A stretch of 64,000 nt of DNA from a bacterium M00.F.Ca.ET.205.01.1.1. GTDB lineage: Bacteria > Pseudomonadota > Alphaproteobacteria > Rhizobiales > Rhizobiaceae. Both the position numbers and the translations under genes were made by a program. The DNA lies in NCBI GenBank assembly GCA_004791255.1, contig SRUQ01000004.1:510031-574030 (forward strand), given 5' to 3'. Below, in pieces: positions 8,658 to 16,777 of the stretch. Under the pieces are notes generated by a model, which was not told the DNA's origin, made no database searches, and saw only the letters and a program-made list of their open reading frames with translations. Each line of letters starts with the position of its first letter. Positions within the stretch are counted from its first letter, which is position 1.

Positions 8658-8948
8658 GACGTCCTCCCGGTCTGTCAGAAGTCGGCACCATATACGCACT
8701 GTACATATGTGTCTAGTACCATCGATCGCACCGCGTCGGCCCGAGCCGAGGCGTGATTGGCCGCAAGCCTTTCAAGTCTCGCGGGCCGCATCAGGGTGAT
8801 GAAAAACTGCGAACAGACATGCTGCGCCGCCTTGCAGGGAGCGCGGAGCGAATGCTCCGCATGTGCCAAACGGCACTACGCGCCGCCTAGCTGGCGACGC
8901 GTATCGAAATGCCTGGATGTCTAGCCCCGGGTCTCTAACCGAGACCGC
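8658..8948. other. Intergenic region with hairpins and a possible operator
   Basis: No gene seen. It should hold the promoter of the dehydrogenase/methyltransferase genes and the 3' end of the sugar-transport operon. Two adjacent perfect hairpins, GCGGAGC-GAAT-GCTCCGC (8844-8861) and GTGCC-AAAC-GGCAC (8864-8877), lie downstream of the permease gene and may end or protect its transcript, although no T-run follows. Two GTAC blocks at 8701-8704 and 8716-8719 flank a CATATG and could be a regulator site for the dehydrogenase operon; that is a weak inference. Confidence 0.4.
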
Positions 8949-9998
8949 TCAGCGATAGCGCGCCTGGTTCCACTTGTGGCCGAGCAGCGACAGGATGATG
9001 ATCAGCCCGTTGAAGAACTGGACGTAGAAGCCGCTCAAGCCCGCCGCCACCACGCCGGTCTGGATGAAGGAGACGGTGACCGCGCCGATGGCGCCGCCGA
9101 CCACAGTGCCGATGCCACCCCAGGTCGGCGTGCCGCCGACGAACACCGATGCCAGCACCGGCAACAGATAGCCGTCGCCCGCCGTCGGCCACCAGGTGAA
9201 GTTGATCATGACCGAGAAGGTGCCCGCGATCGCGGCCCCTATGCCGACGAAGACGAACACTTTCACGCGCACCCATTTGACGTCGATGCCCATCTGCGTG
9301 GCGCTGTCGGGGTTGTCGCCGACCACCTTCACCTGCGCGCCGAAGCGGTGCCTGTTGTAGAGCATCGCCGACAGTACGACGAAGGCGATCGCCCAGAATA
9401 TCTGCACCGGGATGCCATAGATCTGGCTGGAGAAGATCTTGTAAGCCCAACTGCTGGCAAGGCTGGTCAGCGCCGTTGACTTGCCTTCGTTGATGATCTG
9501 GATCAGACCGCGCAGCAGGAAATTCATGCCGAGCGTGGCGATCAGCGACGACAGCCCGCCATAGACGACCAGCGACCCGACCAGGAAGCCGAGCAGTGTG
9601 CCGGTGACGAGCGCGGCCGCGATGCCGAGGAACGGGTCGTAGCCGGCCTGCACGACCAGCGCGAAAACCCAGGAAGCAAAGCCCATCGTCGCCGGGAATG
9701 ACAGGTCGATCTCGCCGCAGGTGACGACGAAGACCAAGGGCACCACCACGAACAACGCCACCGGCAGCGTGGTCAGCACGGAGCTGTAGAGGTACCAGGT
9801 GGTGAAGACGGTCGGGTTGGCGATCATGAACGCCGCCATCATGACGATGAACACCCCGAGCGTGCCGAGCGAGGCACGATTGTCGATGATGAAGCCGCGC
9901 AGCCAGTGGTTGGAGGGATGCCTCCATTCCTTGCCTGCCACAGCGCCGCGTACGTCTCCAAGGGGATTCTGCAGATCGGGTTCCATGGCCTTGCTCAT
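8949..9998 (-). CDS. Sugar ABC transporter permease (RbsC/FrcC-like)
   Basis: A 349-residue integral membrane protein of the BPD_transp_2 family, with about eight to ten hydrophobic segments. Family landmarks are the CGEIDLSFPATMGFASW segment in the N-terminal half and LIATLGMNFLLRG in the middle. The start at 9998 overlaps the stop of the ATPase gene by 4 bases (ATGA), so the two are translationally coupled. It forms the membrane channel for the binding protein and ATPase encoded upstream in the same operon. Homologous frames continue upstream in the same phase but belong to the ATPase coding region and are not part of this protein. Confidence 0.9.
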   Translation of the reverse strand: MSKAMEPDLQNPLGDVRGAVAGKEWRHPSNHWLRGFIIDNRASLGTLGVFIVMMAAFMIANPTVFTTWYLYSSVLTTLPVALFVVVPLVFVVTCGEIDLSFPATMGFASWVFALVVQAGYDPFLGIAAALVTGTLLGFLVGSLVVYGGLSSLIATLGMNFLLRGLIQIINEGKSTALTSLASSWAYKIFSSQIYGIPVQIFWAIAFVVLSAMLYNRHRFGAQVKVVGDNPDSATQMGIDVKWVRVKVFVFVGIGAAIAGTFSVMINFTWWPTAGDGYLLPVLASVFVGGTPTWGGIGTVVGGAIGAVTVSFIQTGVVAAGLSGFYVQFFNGLIIILSLLGHKWNQARYR

Positions 9999-10792
9999 CG
10001 CGCTCCCTGCTCCGCTCCGTTGGTTTCGTGCAGACCGGCCAAGCCGCCCGGATGCGCGATGTCTTCCATGAAATGGATGAGATCTTCGGCCGATTTGATC
10101 TCCCGCCGGTCGGCGGTGAGTGCCACCTTGCCACGGTCGAGCACCACGAAGCGGTCGGCGATGTCGAAGACATGATGGATGTTGTGGCCGATGAACAGGA
10201 TCGAGCGGCCGCTCGCCCGCACCTGGCGCACGAAGTGGAACACCTTGGCGGTTTCGGTGAGCGACAGTGCCGTGGTCGGCTCGTCGAGGATGATCAGTTC
10301 CGCCTGCTTGTAGATGGCGCGCGCGATCGCCACGCCCTGGCGTTCGCCGCCCGACAGCTGGCCGACGATCGAATGCGGCGTGAACACTTTCGAGGTGAAG
10401 CCGATCTCGCGCATCAACCGGCTTGCCTCCTCGATCTCCTTGTTGACCTTCAGAAAGCCCATGAAGCCGGTCAACTCGCGGCCCATGAAGATATTGCGCA
10501 CGATGGTCTGCTGTACGGCCAGCGCCCGGTCCTGGAACACCGTCTCGATGCCGGCGTCGCGCGAGCGCGCCGCACTCCATCCGGTGACCGGCTTGTCGCG
10601 AACCAATATCTCGCCGCTGGTCGGCTTGACGACGCCGGACAGGATCTTGATCAGCGTCGACTTGCCGGCGCCATTGTCGCCGATGAGACCGACCACCTCG
10701 CCACGGTCGACGCGGAGATTGACGCCGCCCAGCGCATAGACCTGACCGTAGGATTTCTTGATATCGCGCAGTTCGATAATGCGTTCGGCCAT
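9995..10792 (-). CDS. Sugar ABC transporter ATP-binding protein (single domain, FrcA-like)
   Basis: A 265-residue ABC ATPase. Walker A is GDNGAGKST, the Q-loop is in ETVFQDRAL, the signature is LSGGERQ, and Walker B is LIILDEPTTAL, followed by the switch His in FIGHNIHH. It has one nucleotide-binding domain, like FrcA of Sinorhizobium fructose uptake, not the roughly 500-residue double domain of RbsA, XylG or MglA. It powers import through the permease whose start codon overlaps its stop codon. The substrate cannot be read from the ATPase. Confidence 0.92.
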   Translation of the reverse strand: MAERIIELRDIKKSYGQVYALGGVNLRVDRGEVVGLIGDNGAGKSTLIKILSGVVKPTSGEILVRDKPVTGWSAARSRDAGIETVFQDRALAVQQTIVRNIFMGRELTGFMGFLKVNKEIEEASRLMREIGFTSKVFTPHSIVGQLSGGERQGVAIARAIYKQAELIILDEPTTALSLTETAKVFHFVRQVRASGRSILFIGHNIHHVFDIADRFVVLDRGKVALTADRREIKSAEDLIHFMEDIAHPGGLAGLHETNGAEQGAR

Positions 10793-10839
10793 CGGGTCCT
10801 CGCTTCTGTTGTCGCATCCCGGCTTTGTTGCCGGCGGTC

Positions 10840-10868
10840 CTGCCGGCCGGGCTGGGCCCGGCCGGCAG
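10840..10868 (-). other. Intercistronic 12-bp hairpin between binding-protein and ATPase genes
   Basis: CTGCCGGCCGGG (10840-10851) and CCCGGCCGGCAG (10857-10868) form a perfect 12-bp stem with a 5-base loop, starting 10 bases after the binding-protein stop codon. No T-run follows, so complete termination is unlikely. Such structures commonly protect the upstream message and give more periplasmic binding protein than membrane components; that role here is inference. Confidence 0.7.
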
Positions 10869-10878
10869 CCTTGGGAGG

Positions 10879-11883
10879 TCAGCGCAGCGCCTGCTTGGCG
10901 AGCTCTGAGACGATCTCGTAATTCTGCGGTGTGACAAAGCCGGCGCCGGTGTCGACATTCATCGGCGCCAGGCCCAGCACGACCTGCTGGCAGATGCTGA
11001 GGATAGGCAGGTAACCCTGCATGAACGGCTGCTGGTCGGCAGTCAGTTGCACCCAGCCGCCCTTGAAGGCCTCAACGATCTGCGGGCTGGTGTCGAAGCC
11101 GAAGTTGAAGATGTCGCCAGCTTTCCTCCCTGCGGCCTGCATGTATGTCGGCACGTTGCCGAGCATCTGCCCGCCGGGATAGCCGACCGCCTTGACGCCG
11201 GGATTGTTGAGCAACGCCGCGGTGATCACCGGGATGGCGAGATTCGGATCGGCCGCCCACTCGGTTACAGAATTGATTTGAACGACATCGACGCCGGCCT
11301 CTTTCAGTGCGGCGACCGTCCCACGCTCGCGTGCGCCCCGGCTCTCGTTCTCGAAGGGGCCGATCATGATCGCCTTGTCGCCGGATTTCAGCCCGGCCAG
11401 CTTGAACGCCTCGGCGCCGAGCGCGCGTCCCTGCTGTTCCTGCTGGGCGCCGACATAGCCGCCGCCGAACGCCGCCGTCACCGTCGGCACCGGCACGTTC
11501 TGGTACATCATCTTGATGCCGTCCTTGTGCGCCTGTTCGGCCAGCGGCATGATCGCCGCGTCACCGGGATGGCCCATCATGGCGATGCCAGCGGGCTTGA
11601 CGGCGACCGCCTCGCGCAATTGCTGCACCATCTTTTCGACATCCCAGCCGGAGAAGATGTAGTCGACCTTCGGCCCGAGATCGGCGGCCGCCTGCTTGGC
11701 GCCATTATAGACGATGGTACCGAAGGCGTCGCCCTCGGCGCCGCCGACGAAAAAGCGGATGTGGACGTCCTTGCACCATTGAGCGTCGAGCGCATTGGCG
11801 GGCAAGGTTGAGATTGCGGCGCAAAGCGCCGTGGCTGATGCCACGACGGTAGAGCGCAGAATTCTTCTGGTCGCGATGCTCAT
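10879..11883 (-). CDS. Sugar ABC transporter periplasmic substrate-binding protein
   Basis: A 334-residue type I periplasmic binding protein of the ribose/galactose-binding class. The ATG at 11883 follows GGAGGA, and the N terminus is a Sec signal peptide (charged RR, hydrophobic core, cleavage probably after PANA near residue 31). Family features include the paired alpha/beta repeats and SGWDVEKMVQQLREAV, where the protein counts substrate-contacting and hinge elements. It would capture the sugar or polyol in the periplasm and deliver it to the permease and ATPase encoded downstream. It follows the isomerase gene by 89 bases and precedes a stable hairpin. Confidence 0.9.
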   Translation of the reverse strand: MSIATRRILRSTVVASATALCAAISTLPANALDAQWCKDVHIRFFVGGAEGDAFGTIVYNGAKQAAADLGPKVDYIFSGWDVEKMVQQLREAVAVKPAGIAMMGHPGDAAIMPLAEQAHKDGIKMMYQNVPVPTVTAAFGGGYVGAQQEQQGRALGAEAFKLAGLKSGDKAIMIGPFENESRGARERGTVAALKEAGVDVVQINSVTEWAADPNLAIPVITAALLNNPGVKAVGYPGGQMLGNVPTYMQAAGRKAGDIFNFGFDTSPQIVEAFKGGWVQLTADQQPFMQGYLPILSICQQVVLGLAPMNVDTGAGFVTPQNYEIVSELAKQALR

Positions 11884-11972
11884 GCACGTTCCTCCCTTTT
11901 GATCCCCTCGAAATGAGGGTTTTTCGACAATGGTTGGGCTCTGGCCGGCTGGCTCCTCCCGCCGGCCGGTTC

Positions 11973-12881
11973 TCACATCGGGTTTGGCTGGTAGCTGGTC
12001 CCTCCCCGGCATTGCTTGAGATACTCCAGCGCCCGGACCTGCCCGGTGATCTCGAGATCGCCGCGATAGACCGGGTCGTGCCAGCCTTCTATGTCGATGG
12101 CGCCGCGATAGCCGGCGAGCCGCAATTCGCTGATCACCCGCGTCCAGTCGCTGTCGCCGAAGCCAGGCGTGCGCATCTGCACGAACGGCAGGCGGCCGAA
12201 CACGCCATGCTCGCGGATCACGTCCCAGCGCACCGTCGCGTCCTTGCCATGAACATGGAAGATGCGGGGCGCCCATTTGTGGATCTGCGGGATGGGATCG
12301 ATCAGATAGACGAGCTGGTGGCAGGGCTCCCATTCGAGCCCGAGAGTGTCGTCTGGCACTACGTTGAACATCAGCTCCCAGGCGTCGGGATTGTGGGCGA
12401 TGTTCCAGTCGCCGGCAGCCCAGTTGCCGTCCATGGCGCAATTCTCGAAAGCGATGCGCACGCCCTTGTCGGCGGCGCGCTTAGCCAGCGGCCCCCACAC
12501 CTCGCGGAAGCGCGGCAGGCTGTCCGTCAGCGGCTTGCCGCGCAGACGCCCGGTGAAACCGCTGACTATCGAAGCACCGAACAGATGCGCGTTATCAATG
12601 ATCGTTTCCCAGGCCGCGAGCACGCCGCGATCGACCTCGCCGCTCTCCAGCGGGTTGCCGAACACGCCGATCGAAGACACCGTGACATCGGCATCGCCGA
12701 TCGCCTCGCGGATTTCGCCGGCCAGCCGCGGCAGATCCTTGCTGCCAAGAGTTTGCCAGAAGAAGGGCTGGATGCTCTCGAAGCCGAGCGGCAGGATCTG
12801 CTTGATGTAAGCCGCCGGGTCGTCCAGATTGGCCCGCACCATGGTGCCGATCCTGATGTCGAGCAGTGGATTTGGCATCAT
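11973..12881 (-). CDS. Sugar phosphate isomerase/epimerase family protein (xylose isomerase-like TIM barrel)
   Basis: A 302-residue AP-endonuclease-2/IolE-type TIM barrel. Likely metal-binding acidic and His residues are visible in IAFENCAMDGNW, LGLEWEPCHQL, IFHVHGKDA and GAIDIEGWHDP near the ends of the beta strands. The ATG at 12881 overlaps the stop of the upstream dehydrogenase gene by 4 bases, so the two products are probably made together and act in one pathway, as with inositol-type dehydrogenase/isomerase pairs. The true substrate is unknown. Confidence 0.85.
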   Translation of the reverse strand: MMPNPLLDIRIGTMVRANLDDPAAYIKQILPLGFESIQPFFWQTLGSKDLPRLAGEIREAIGDADVTVSSIGVFGNPLESGEVDRGVLAAWETIIDNAHLFGASIVSGFTGRLRGKPLTDSLPRFREVWGPLAKRAADKGVRIAFENCAMDGNWAAGDWNIAHNPDAWELMFNVVPDDTLGLEWEPCHQLVYLIDPIPQIHKWAPRIFHVHGKDATVRWDVIREHGVFGRLPFVQMRTPGFGDSDWTRVISELRLAGYRGAIDIEGWHDPVYRGDLEITGQVRALEYLKQCRGGTSYQPNPM

Positions 12882-13909
12882 TGCGCTTCCCTGGTAATTG
12901 CCACGCGCTGTCCGGTTTCGGCGCTTTCGATCGCGCCAAAGACCATGGCCAGGCTCTTGATGTTGTCGGTGCCCCGGGTCTCCGGCTCGGTGCCGGTTTC
13001 GACCGCGTGCATGAAATCCCTGATGATGCCGAGATGACCGTCGACCCGGTCGGCGGGATCGAGCGACGGCACTTCGATCGGCTGGGTTTTGTCGAACAGC
13101 CCGTCGCGGCCCGGCACCACCGCCTCCGCCGTCAGCGCATCGTGGCCGTCCCAGATCAGGCTGCCGCGCTCGGCGACGATCCGCCATGCGCTCTCCCAGG
13201 AGGTGCGGAAGCCAGCGGCACACCAGGAGCCGGCATAGGTGAAGACCTTGCCGCCGCCGAAATCGAAGACGGCGCTCGCCGATGACCCCTGCCGATACCA
13301 GGAACTGGCCGGCTCCCATTCCTGGCAGAAGACGGCGGCCGGCTCGCCGCCGGCCATGTAGCGCGCGGCATCGAAGGTGTGGATCGCCATGTCGAGCAAC
13401 AGCACATGCGCCATCTCCTCGCGAAAGCCACCGAAATGCGGCGCGACGAAGAAATCGGCGTGGATGCTGGTCGGGTTGCCGATGGCCCCGGAGTCCAGAA
13501 ACCGCCTGATGCGCCTGACATTGGCGACATAGCGGCGGTTCTGCACCACCGCATGGATACGCCCTGCCCGGCGCGCCGCTTCGACAATGGCGCGGGCATT
13601 TTCCGGACTGTCAGCCAGGGGCTTTTCCGTGAGCAGATGGCAATTGTGGGCAAAGGCGGCAAAGGCGACGTCGCGCCGGGCGGCGGGAACCACGACATCG
13701 AACACCGCATCAGGCCTGGTCTGGTCGAGCACGGCGTCGAGACTGGTTCCGATGACGGCACCGGTGAGGTCATATTCGTGCGCCCTCGCCTTCGCCCGTT
13801 CGGCATCGAGGTCGACAAGGCCGACAATGGCGAGGCCGTCGATCTGCCTTACGGCATCGAGCCAAGCCTTGCTCATCGCGCCACAGCCGACGAGGACGAC
13901 ATTCATCAT
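12878..13909 (-). CDS. Gfo/Idh/MocA family NAD(P)-dependent oxidoreductase
   Basis: A 343-residue dehydrogenase. The N-terminal Rossmann fold begins MMNVVLVGCGAMSKAW, the EKP motif appears as LLTEKPLA, and the C-terminal half is the usual beta-sheet substrate domain with a HTFDAARY segment. The ATG at 13909 follows GGAGGA. It is the first gene of the five-gene sugar operon and lies directly behind two LacI-type operators. It probably oxidises the imported sugar or polyol, or an early derivative of it. Confidence 0.88.
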   Translation of the reverse strand: MMNVVLVGCGAMSKAWLDAVRQIDGLAIVGLVDLDAERAKARAHEYDLTGAVIGTSLDAVLDQTRPDAVFDVVVPAARRDVAFAAFAHNCHLLTEKPLADSPENARAIVEAARRAGRIHAVVQNRRYVANVRRIRRFLDSGAIGNPTSIHADFFVAPHFGGFREEMAHVLLLDMAIHTFDAARYMAGGEPAAVFCQEWEPASSWYRQGSSASAVFDFGGGKVFTYAGSWCAAGFRTSWESAWRIVAERGSLIWDGHDALTAEAVVPGRDGLFDKTQPIEVPSLDPADRVDGHLGIIRDFMHAVETGTEPETRGTDNIKSLAMVFGAIESAETGQRVAITREAQ

Positions 13910-13966
13910 CCGACATTCCTCCCGTCCGGTCCCTCCAGACCGAATGTCACGGCATCCACGGCATCA

Positions 13967-13994
13967 CCGTAAACGTTTTTCCGTAAACGTTTAC
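13967..13994. promoter_or_regulatory. Two tandem LacI-family operators
   Basis: A 14-base unit beginning CCGTAAACGTTT occurs twice head to tail (13967-13980 and 13981-13994). The second contains the perfect palindrome GTAAACGTTTAC (13983-13994); the first is the same with a degenerate right arm. This is the classic central-CG LacI/GalR operator form. It lies 57-85 bases before the operon start at 13909 and just over 100 bases before the divergent lacI-type gene, so it could control both. Confidence 0.8.
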
Positions 13995-14102
13995 GACAAC
14001 ACACCCGATAGCGTAGAATGTCAATCGGCTGCTTTGAAAAATCGTAATGAAGCCTTGGCCTGAGCAGCAGCCGGTGCTAGCCAAGGCAGGGGAGACTATC
14101 CT

Positions 14103-15128
14103 TTGGCGTCCAGCATTCATGACCTTGCGCGTCACCTGAACATCTCGATCGGCACCGTGTCGCGGGCGTTGAATGGCCGCGCCGACGTCAATGCCGACAC
14201 CCGTCAGCGCGTGCTCGAAGCCGCCAAGCAGCTGAACTATGCGCCCAACCAGTCCGGCCGCAGCCTACGCCAGGGAGCCACCCATTCGATCGCCTTCATG
14301 ATGCAGCCGCATCCGGGCGACCTCGAATATGGCGAGCCCTTCTTCATTCCGTTCCTGACCGGACTGCAGGCGGGCTTCGCCGAACGCGGCCTCGACCTGA
14401 TCGTGGCGATGGGCGCGCCGGGCGACTATCAGCAGGAACGCCTGCGCCGTGTCGTCGAGACGCGGCGCGCCGATGCCGTGGTGCTGGCCTGGACGCGGCG
14501 CGAGGACGAGCGCATCGACTATCTGACCGAGCGAGGCTTCCCCTTCGCCACGCTCGGCCGCAGCCGCTCCGGCAGCACGTCCTACCCGTCGCTCGACCTC
14601 GATTTCGAAAAGGCAGGCAGCGAGGCGGTCGACCGGCTGGTGGCGCGCGGCCACCGCCGCATCGCGGCGATCCGGCCCTCGCTCGACCTCAATTTCGGCC
14701 ATCTGTTCCTGGCCGGCTACCGCAAGGCCTTGCGCCGACACGGCATTGAGGTCGACCCCGCGCTGATTGCCGACGGCTTCATCAACGAGGCCGGCGGCTA
14801 CCAGGTGACGCCGCGCGTGATGCCGGCAGAGGACCGACCGACCGCAATCATCTTCAACAATGACGCCATGGCGCTTGGCGGCTGCAAGGCCCTGGCCGAG
14901 ATGGGCATCAGGCCCGGCCATGACATTGCGGTGATCGTCATCGTCGACACCCCGCTCTGCCGCTATTTCTCGCCGGCGCTGACCGCGTTCCGGCCGTCGC
15001 TGGAGCCGATGGGGCGGCGTCTGGCCGAAATGCTGCTCGCCTCGCTGCCTGCCTTCGCCGGCCCGGAAGGTCCGCGCATTATCCGCGAAGTCTGGCCGCT
15101 GGAGCTGATCGCAAGAGAGAGCGATTGA
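14103..15128 (+). CDS. LacI family transcriptional regulator
   Basis: A 341-residue repressor. The N terminus has the LacI helix-turn-helix (SIHDLARHLNISIGTVSRAL) and the hinge region, followed by a periplasmic-binding-protein-like effector domain. The start is a TTG at 14103, chosen because GGGGAG lies about 8 bases upstream and the protein begins right at the helix-turn-helix. It is transcribed away from the sugar operon and the two tandem operators lie between them, so it very likely represses that operon and itself until the sugar or an intermediate binds. Confidence 0.9.
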   Translation: MASSIHDLARHLNISIGTVSRALNGRADVNADTRQRVLEAAKQLNYAPNQSGRSLRQGATHSIAFMMQPHPGDLEYGEPFFIPFLTGLQAGFAERGLDLIVAMGAPGDYQQERLRRVVETRRADAVVLAWTRREDERIDYLTERGFPFATLGRSRSGSTSYPSLDLDFEKAGSEAVDRLVARGHRRIAAIRPSLDLNFGHLFLAGYRKALRRHGIEVDPALIADGFINEAGGYQVTPRVMPAEDRPTAIIFNNDAMALGGCKALAEMGIRPGHDIAVIVIVDTPLCRYFSPALTAFRPSLEPMGRRLAEMLLASLPAFAGPEGPRIIREVWPLELIARESD

Positions 15129-15255
15129 GCATGCGGCCTGTCACGCAACCATCACGTTGACGTCCTAGACCGCTCTGCGGAAAGCGGCTGGCGGCATCCT
15201 CGATGCGGCGCCCTTTCGGGCTTTGGCCGATCTGCGCGTCAAGAAGGGGATATCC

Positions 15256-16722
15256 ATGAAGCATCTCAATCGAACCATCGCGCTCGGCGCGGCACTCGCT
15301 TTGTTCACTGCCCTTACCCCGGCGCTCGCCGACAGCGTCGCCTACATCAGCAAGGGGCTTGTCGGCGTCGGCCGCATCCCGTCCAACCAGCGCGACAAAT
15401 TCGGCGAGACTTTCGGCTCGGGCTCGGGCATGGCGATCGATACATCGAGCTGGACACATGATGCCGGCACCTACAAGGGTTCGCTCTGGATGCTGCCCGA
15501 CCGTGGCTACAATGTCGTCGGCACCACCGACTACCGGGCGCGCGTCAACACCATTGGCATCGAGTTGACGCCGATCGCACTAGGCGCAGCCCCGGCGGCG
15601 GGCCAGGAACAGGCGGGAGTAAAGGCGACATTGTCCGACACGCTGCTGTTGACCGACGACAAGGGCGCCGACGCCACCGGCCTCGATCCGCTGAACGGCG
15701 TGCGCGCTACCGCCGGCGACATGCCAGTCCTGCCTCAGGCCGACAATGGCAAGCTGGCACTGGACGACGAAGCCATCGTGCGGCTGCCGGACGGCTCGAT
15801 GTTCATCTCGGACGAATATGGCCCCAACATTTACCATTTCTCGGCCGATGGCCGTCTGCTGTCGGCGACGCAACCGCCGGCAGCACTCGTGCCGATGCGC
15901 CATGGCACGGCGAATTTCGCTTCGGACAATCCCGGGCCCGGTGCCGCCGACCCCGATCCGAAGGACCCTGACACCGGCCGCCAGAACAACCAGGGCCTCG
16001 AGGGCATGGCGATGACGCCGGACGGCAAGTTCCTGATCGCGGTGCTGCAGTCGGCGACGAGGCAGGATGGCGGCGATTCCGGTGCGACGCGCCAGAACAC
16101 CAGGGCTCTGGTCTACGATGCCGCCGACCTCGCCCACCTCAAGCTCGCGCATGAATATGTCGTGCCGCTGCCGGTGTTCAAGGACGCCAAGGGCAAGACC
16201 AAGGTCGCCGCGCAGAGCGAGATCGTGGCGCTCTCGGACACGTCATTCCTGATGATGACGCGCGACAGCGGCAACGGCCAGGGCGTGAAAGGCGATGAAT
16301 CACTGTACCGCAAGATCAACATCGTCGACCTCTCCGGCGCGACGGACATCGCCGGCAGCCCGTTCGACGCCGCCGACAAGCCGATGGCGCCGAAGGGCGT
16401 GCTCGACCCGTCGGTCACGCCGGCCAAACTGACGCCGTTCATCGACATCAACGACAATGCCGGCCTTGGCCGCTTCGGCCTGCATAATGGCGCACCGAAC
16501 GACCGCAACAACCTGTCCGAGAAGTGGGAGGCGATGTCGCTGGCGAGCGTGCTCGATCCGAAGCTGCCCGACGACTATTTCCTGTTCGTCGCCAACGACA
16601 ACGACTTCCTGACCCAGGACGGTTTTCAGGTCGGCGCGCCCTACAAGGCTGAGGACGGCGCTGATGTCGACACCATGTTCCTGGTCTATCAGGTGACGCT
16701 GCCGGGCCTCGCGAAGAAGTAA
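15256..16722 (+). CDS. Secreted esterase-like/phytase-like protein
   Basis: About 488 residues with a Sec signal peptide (MKHLNRTIALGAALALFTALTPALA, cleavage near residue 26). The mature part resembles the 'esterase-like activity of phytase' family (PF13449): segments such as GSLWMLPDRGYNVVG, FISDEYGPNIYHFSADGRL and NNQGLEGMAMTPDG fit its beta-propeller blades. The start at 15256 follows AAGGGGA; an in-frame upstream ATG would spoil the signal peptide. Likely a periplasmic or secreted phosphoesterase; the substrate is unknown. It is a single gene, ending in a shared terminator. Confidence 0.8.
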   Translation: MKHLNRTIALGAALALFTALTPALADSVAYISKGLVGVGRIPSNQRDKFGETFGSGSGMAIDTSSWTHDAGTYKGSLWMLPDRGYNVVGTTDYRARVNTIGIELTPIALGAAPAAGQEQAGVKATLSDTLLLTDDKGADATGLDPLNGVRATAGDMPVLPQADNGKLALDDEAIVRLPDGSMFISDEYGPNIYHFSADGRLLSATQPPAALVPMRHGTANFASDNPGPGAADPDPKDPDTGRQNNQGLEGMAMTPDGKFLIAVLQSATRQDGGDSGATRQNTRALVYDAADLAHLKLAHEYVVPLPVFKDAKGKTKVAAQSEIVALSDTSFLMMTRDSGNGQGVKGDESLYRKINIVDLSGATDIAGSPFDAADKPMAPKGVLDPSVTPAKLTPFIDINDNAGLGRFGLHNGAPNDRNNLSEKWEAMSLASVLDPKLPDDYFLFVANDNDFLTQDGFQVGAPYKAEDGADVDTMFLVYQVTLPGLAKK

Positions 16723-16733
16723 CTGCCACCACG

Positions 16734-16762
16734 CAGGCGGGCGCGCTCGGCGCGTCCGCCTG
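16734..16762. terminator. Bidirectional terminator-like hairpin
   Basis: CAGGCGGGCGCGC (16734-16746) pairs with GCGCGTCCGCCTG (16750-16762) through a 3-base loop, giving 13 pairs with one G-T. It sits between two convergent genes, 12 bases after one stop and 16 bases from the other, so it could end both transcripts. Confidence 0.7.
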
Positions 16763-16777
16763 TTCGTGTGAAGGCAA

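Noticed and set aside
11905..11924. CCCTC...GAGGG hairpin followed by TTTTT as a terminator before the binding-protein gene
   Set aside because: The T-run is on the plus strand, opposite to the operon; on the transcribed strand there is no T-run.
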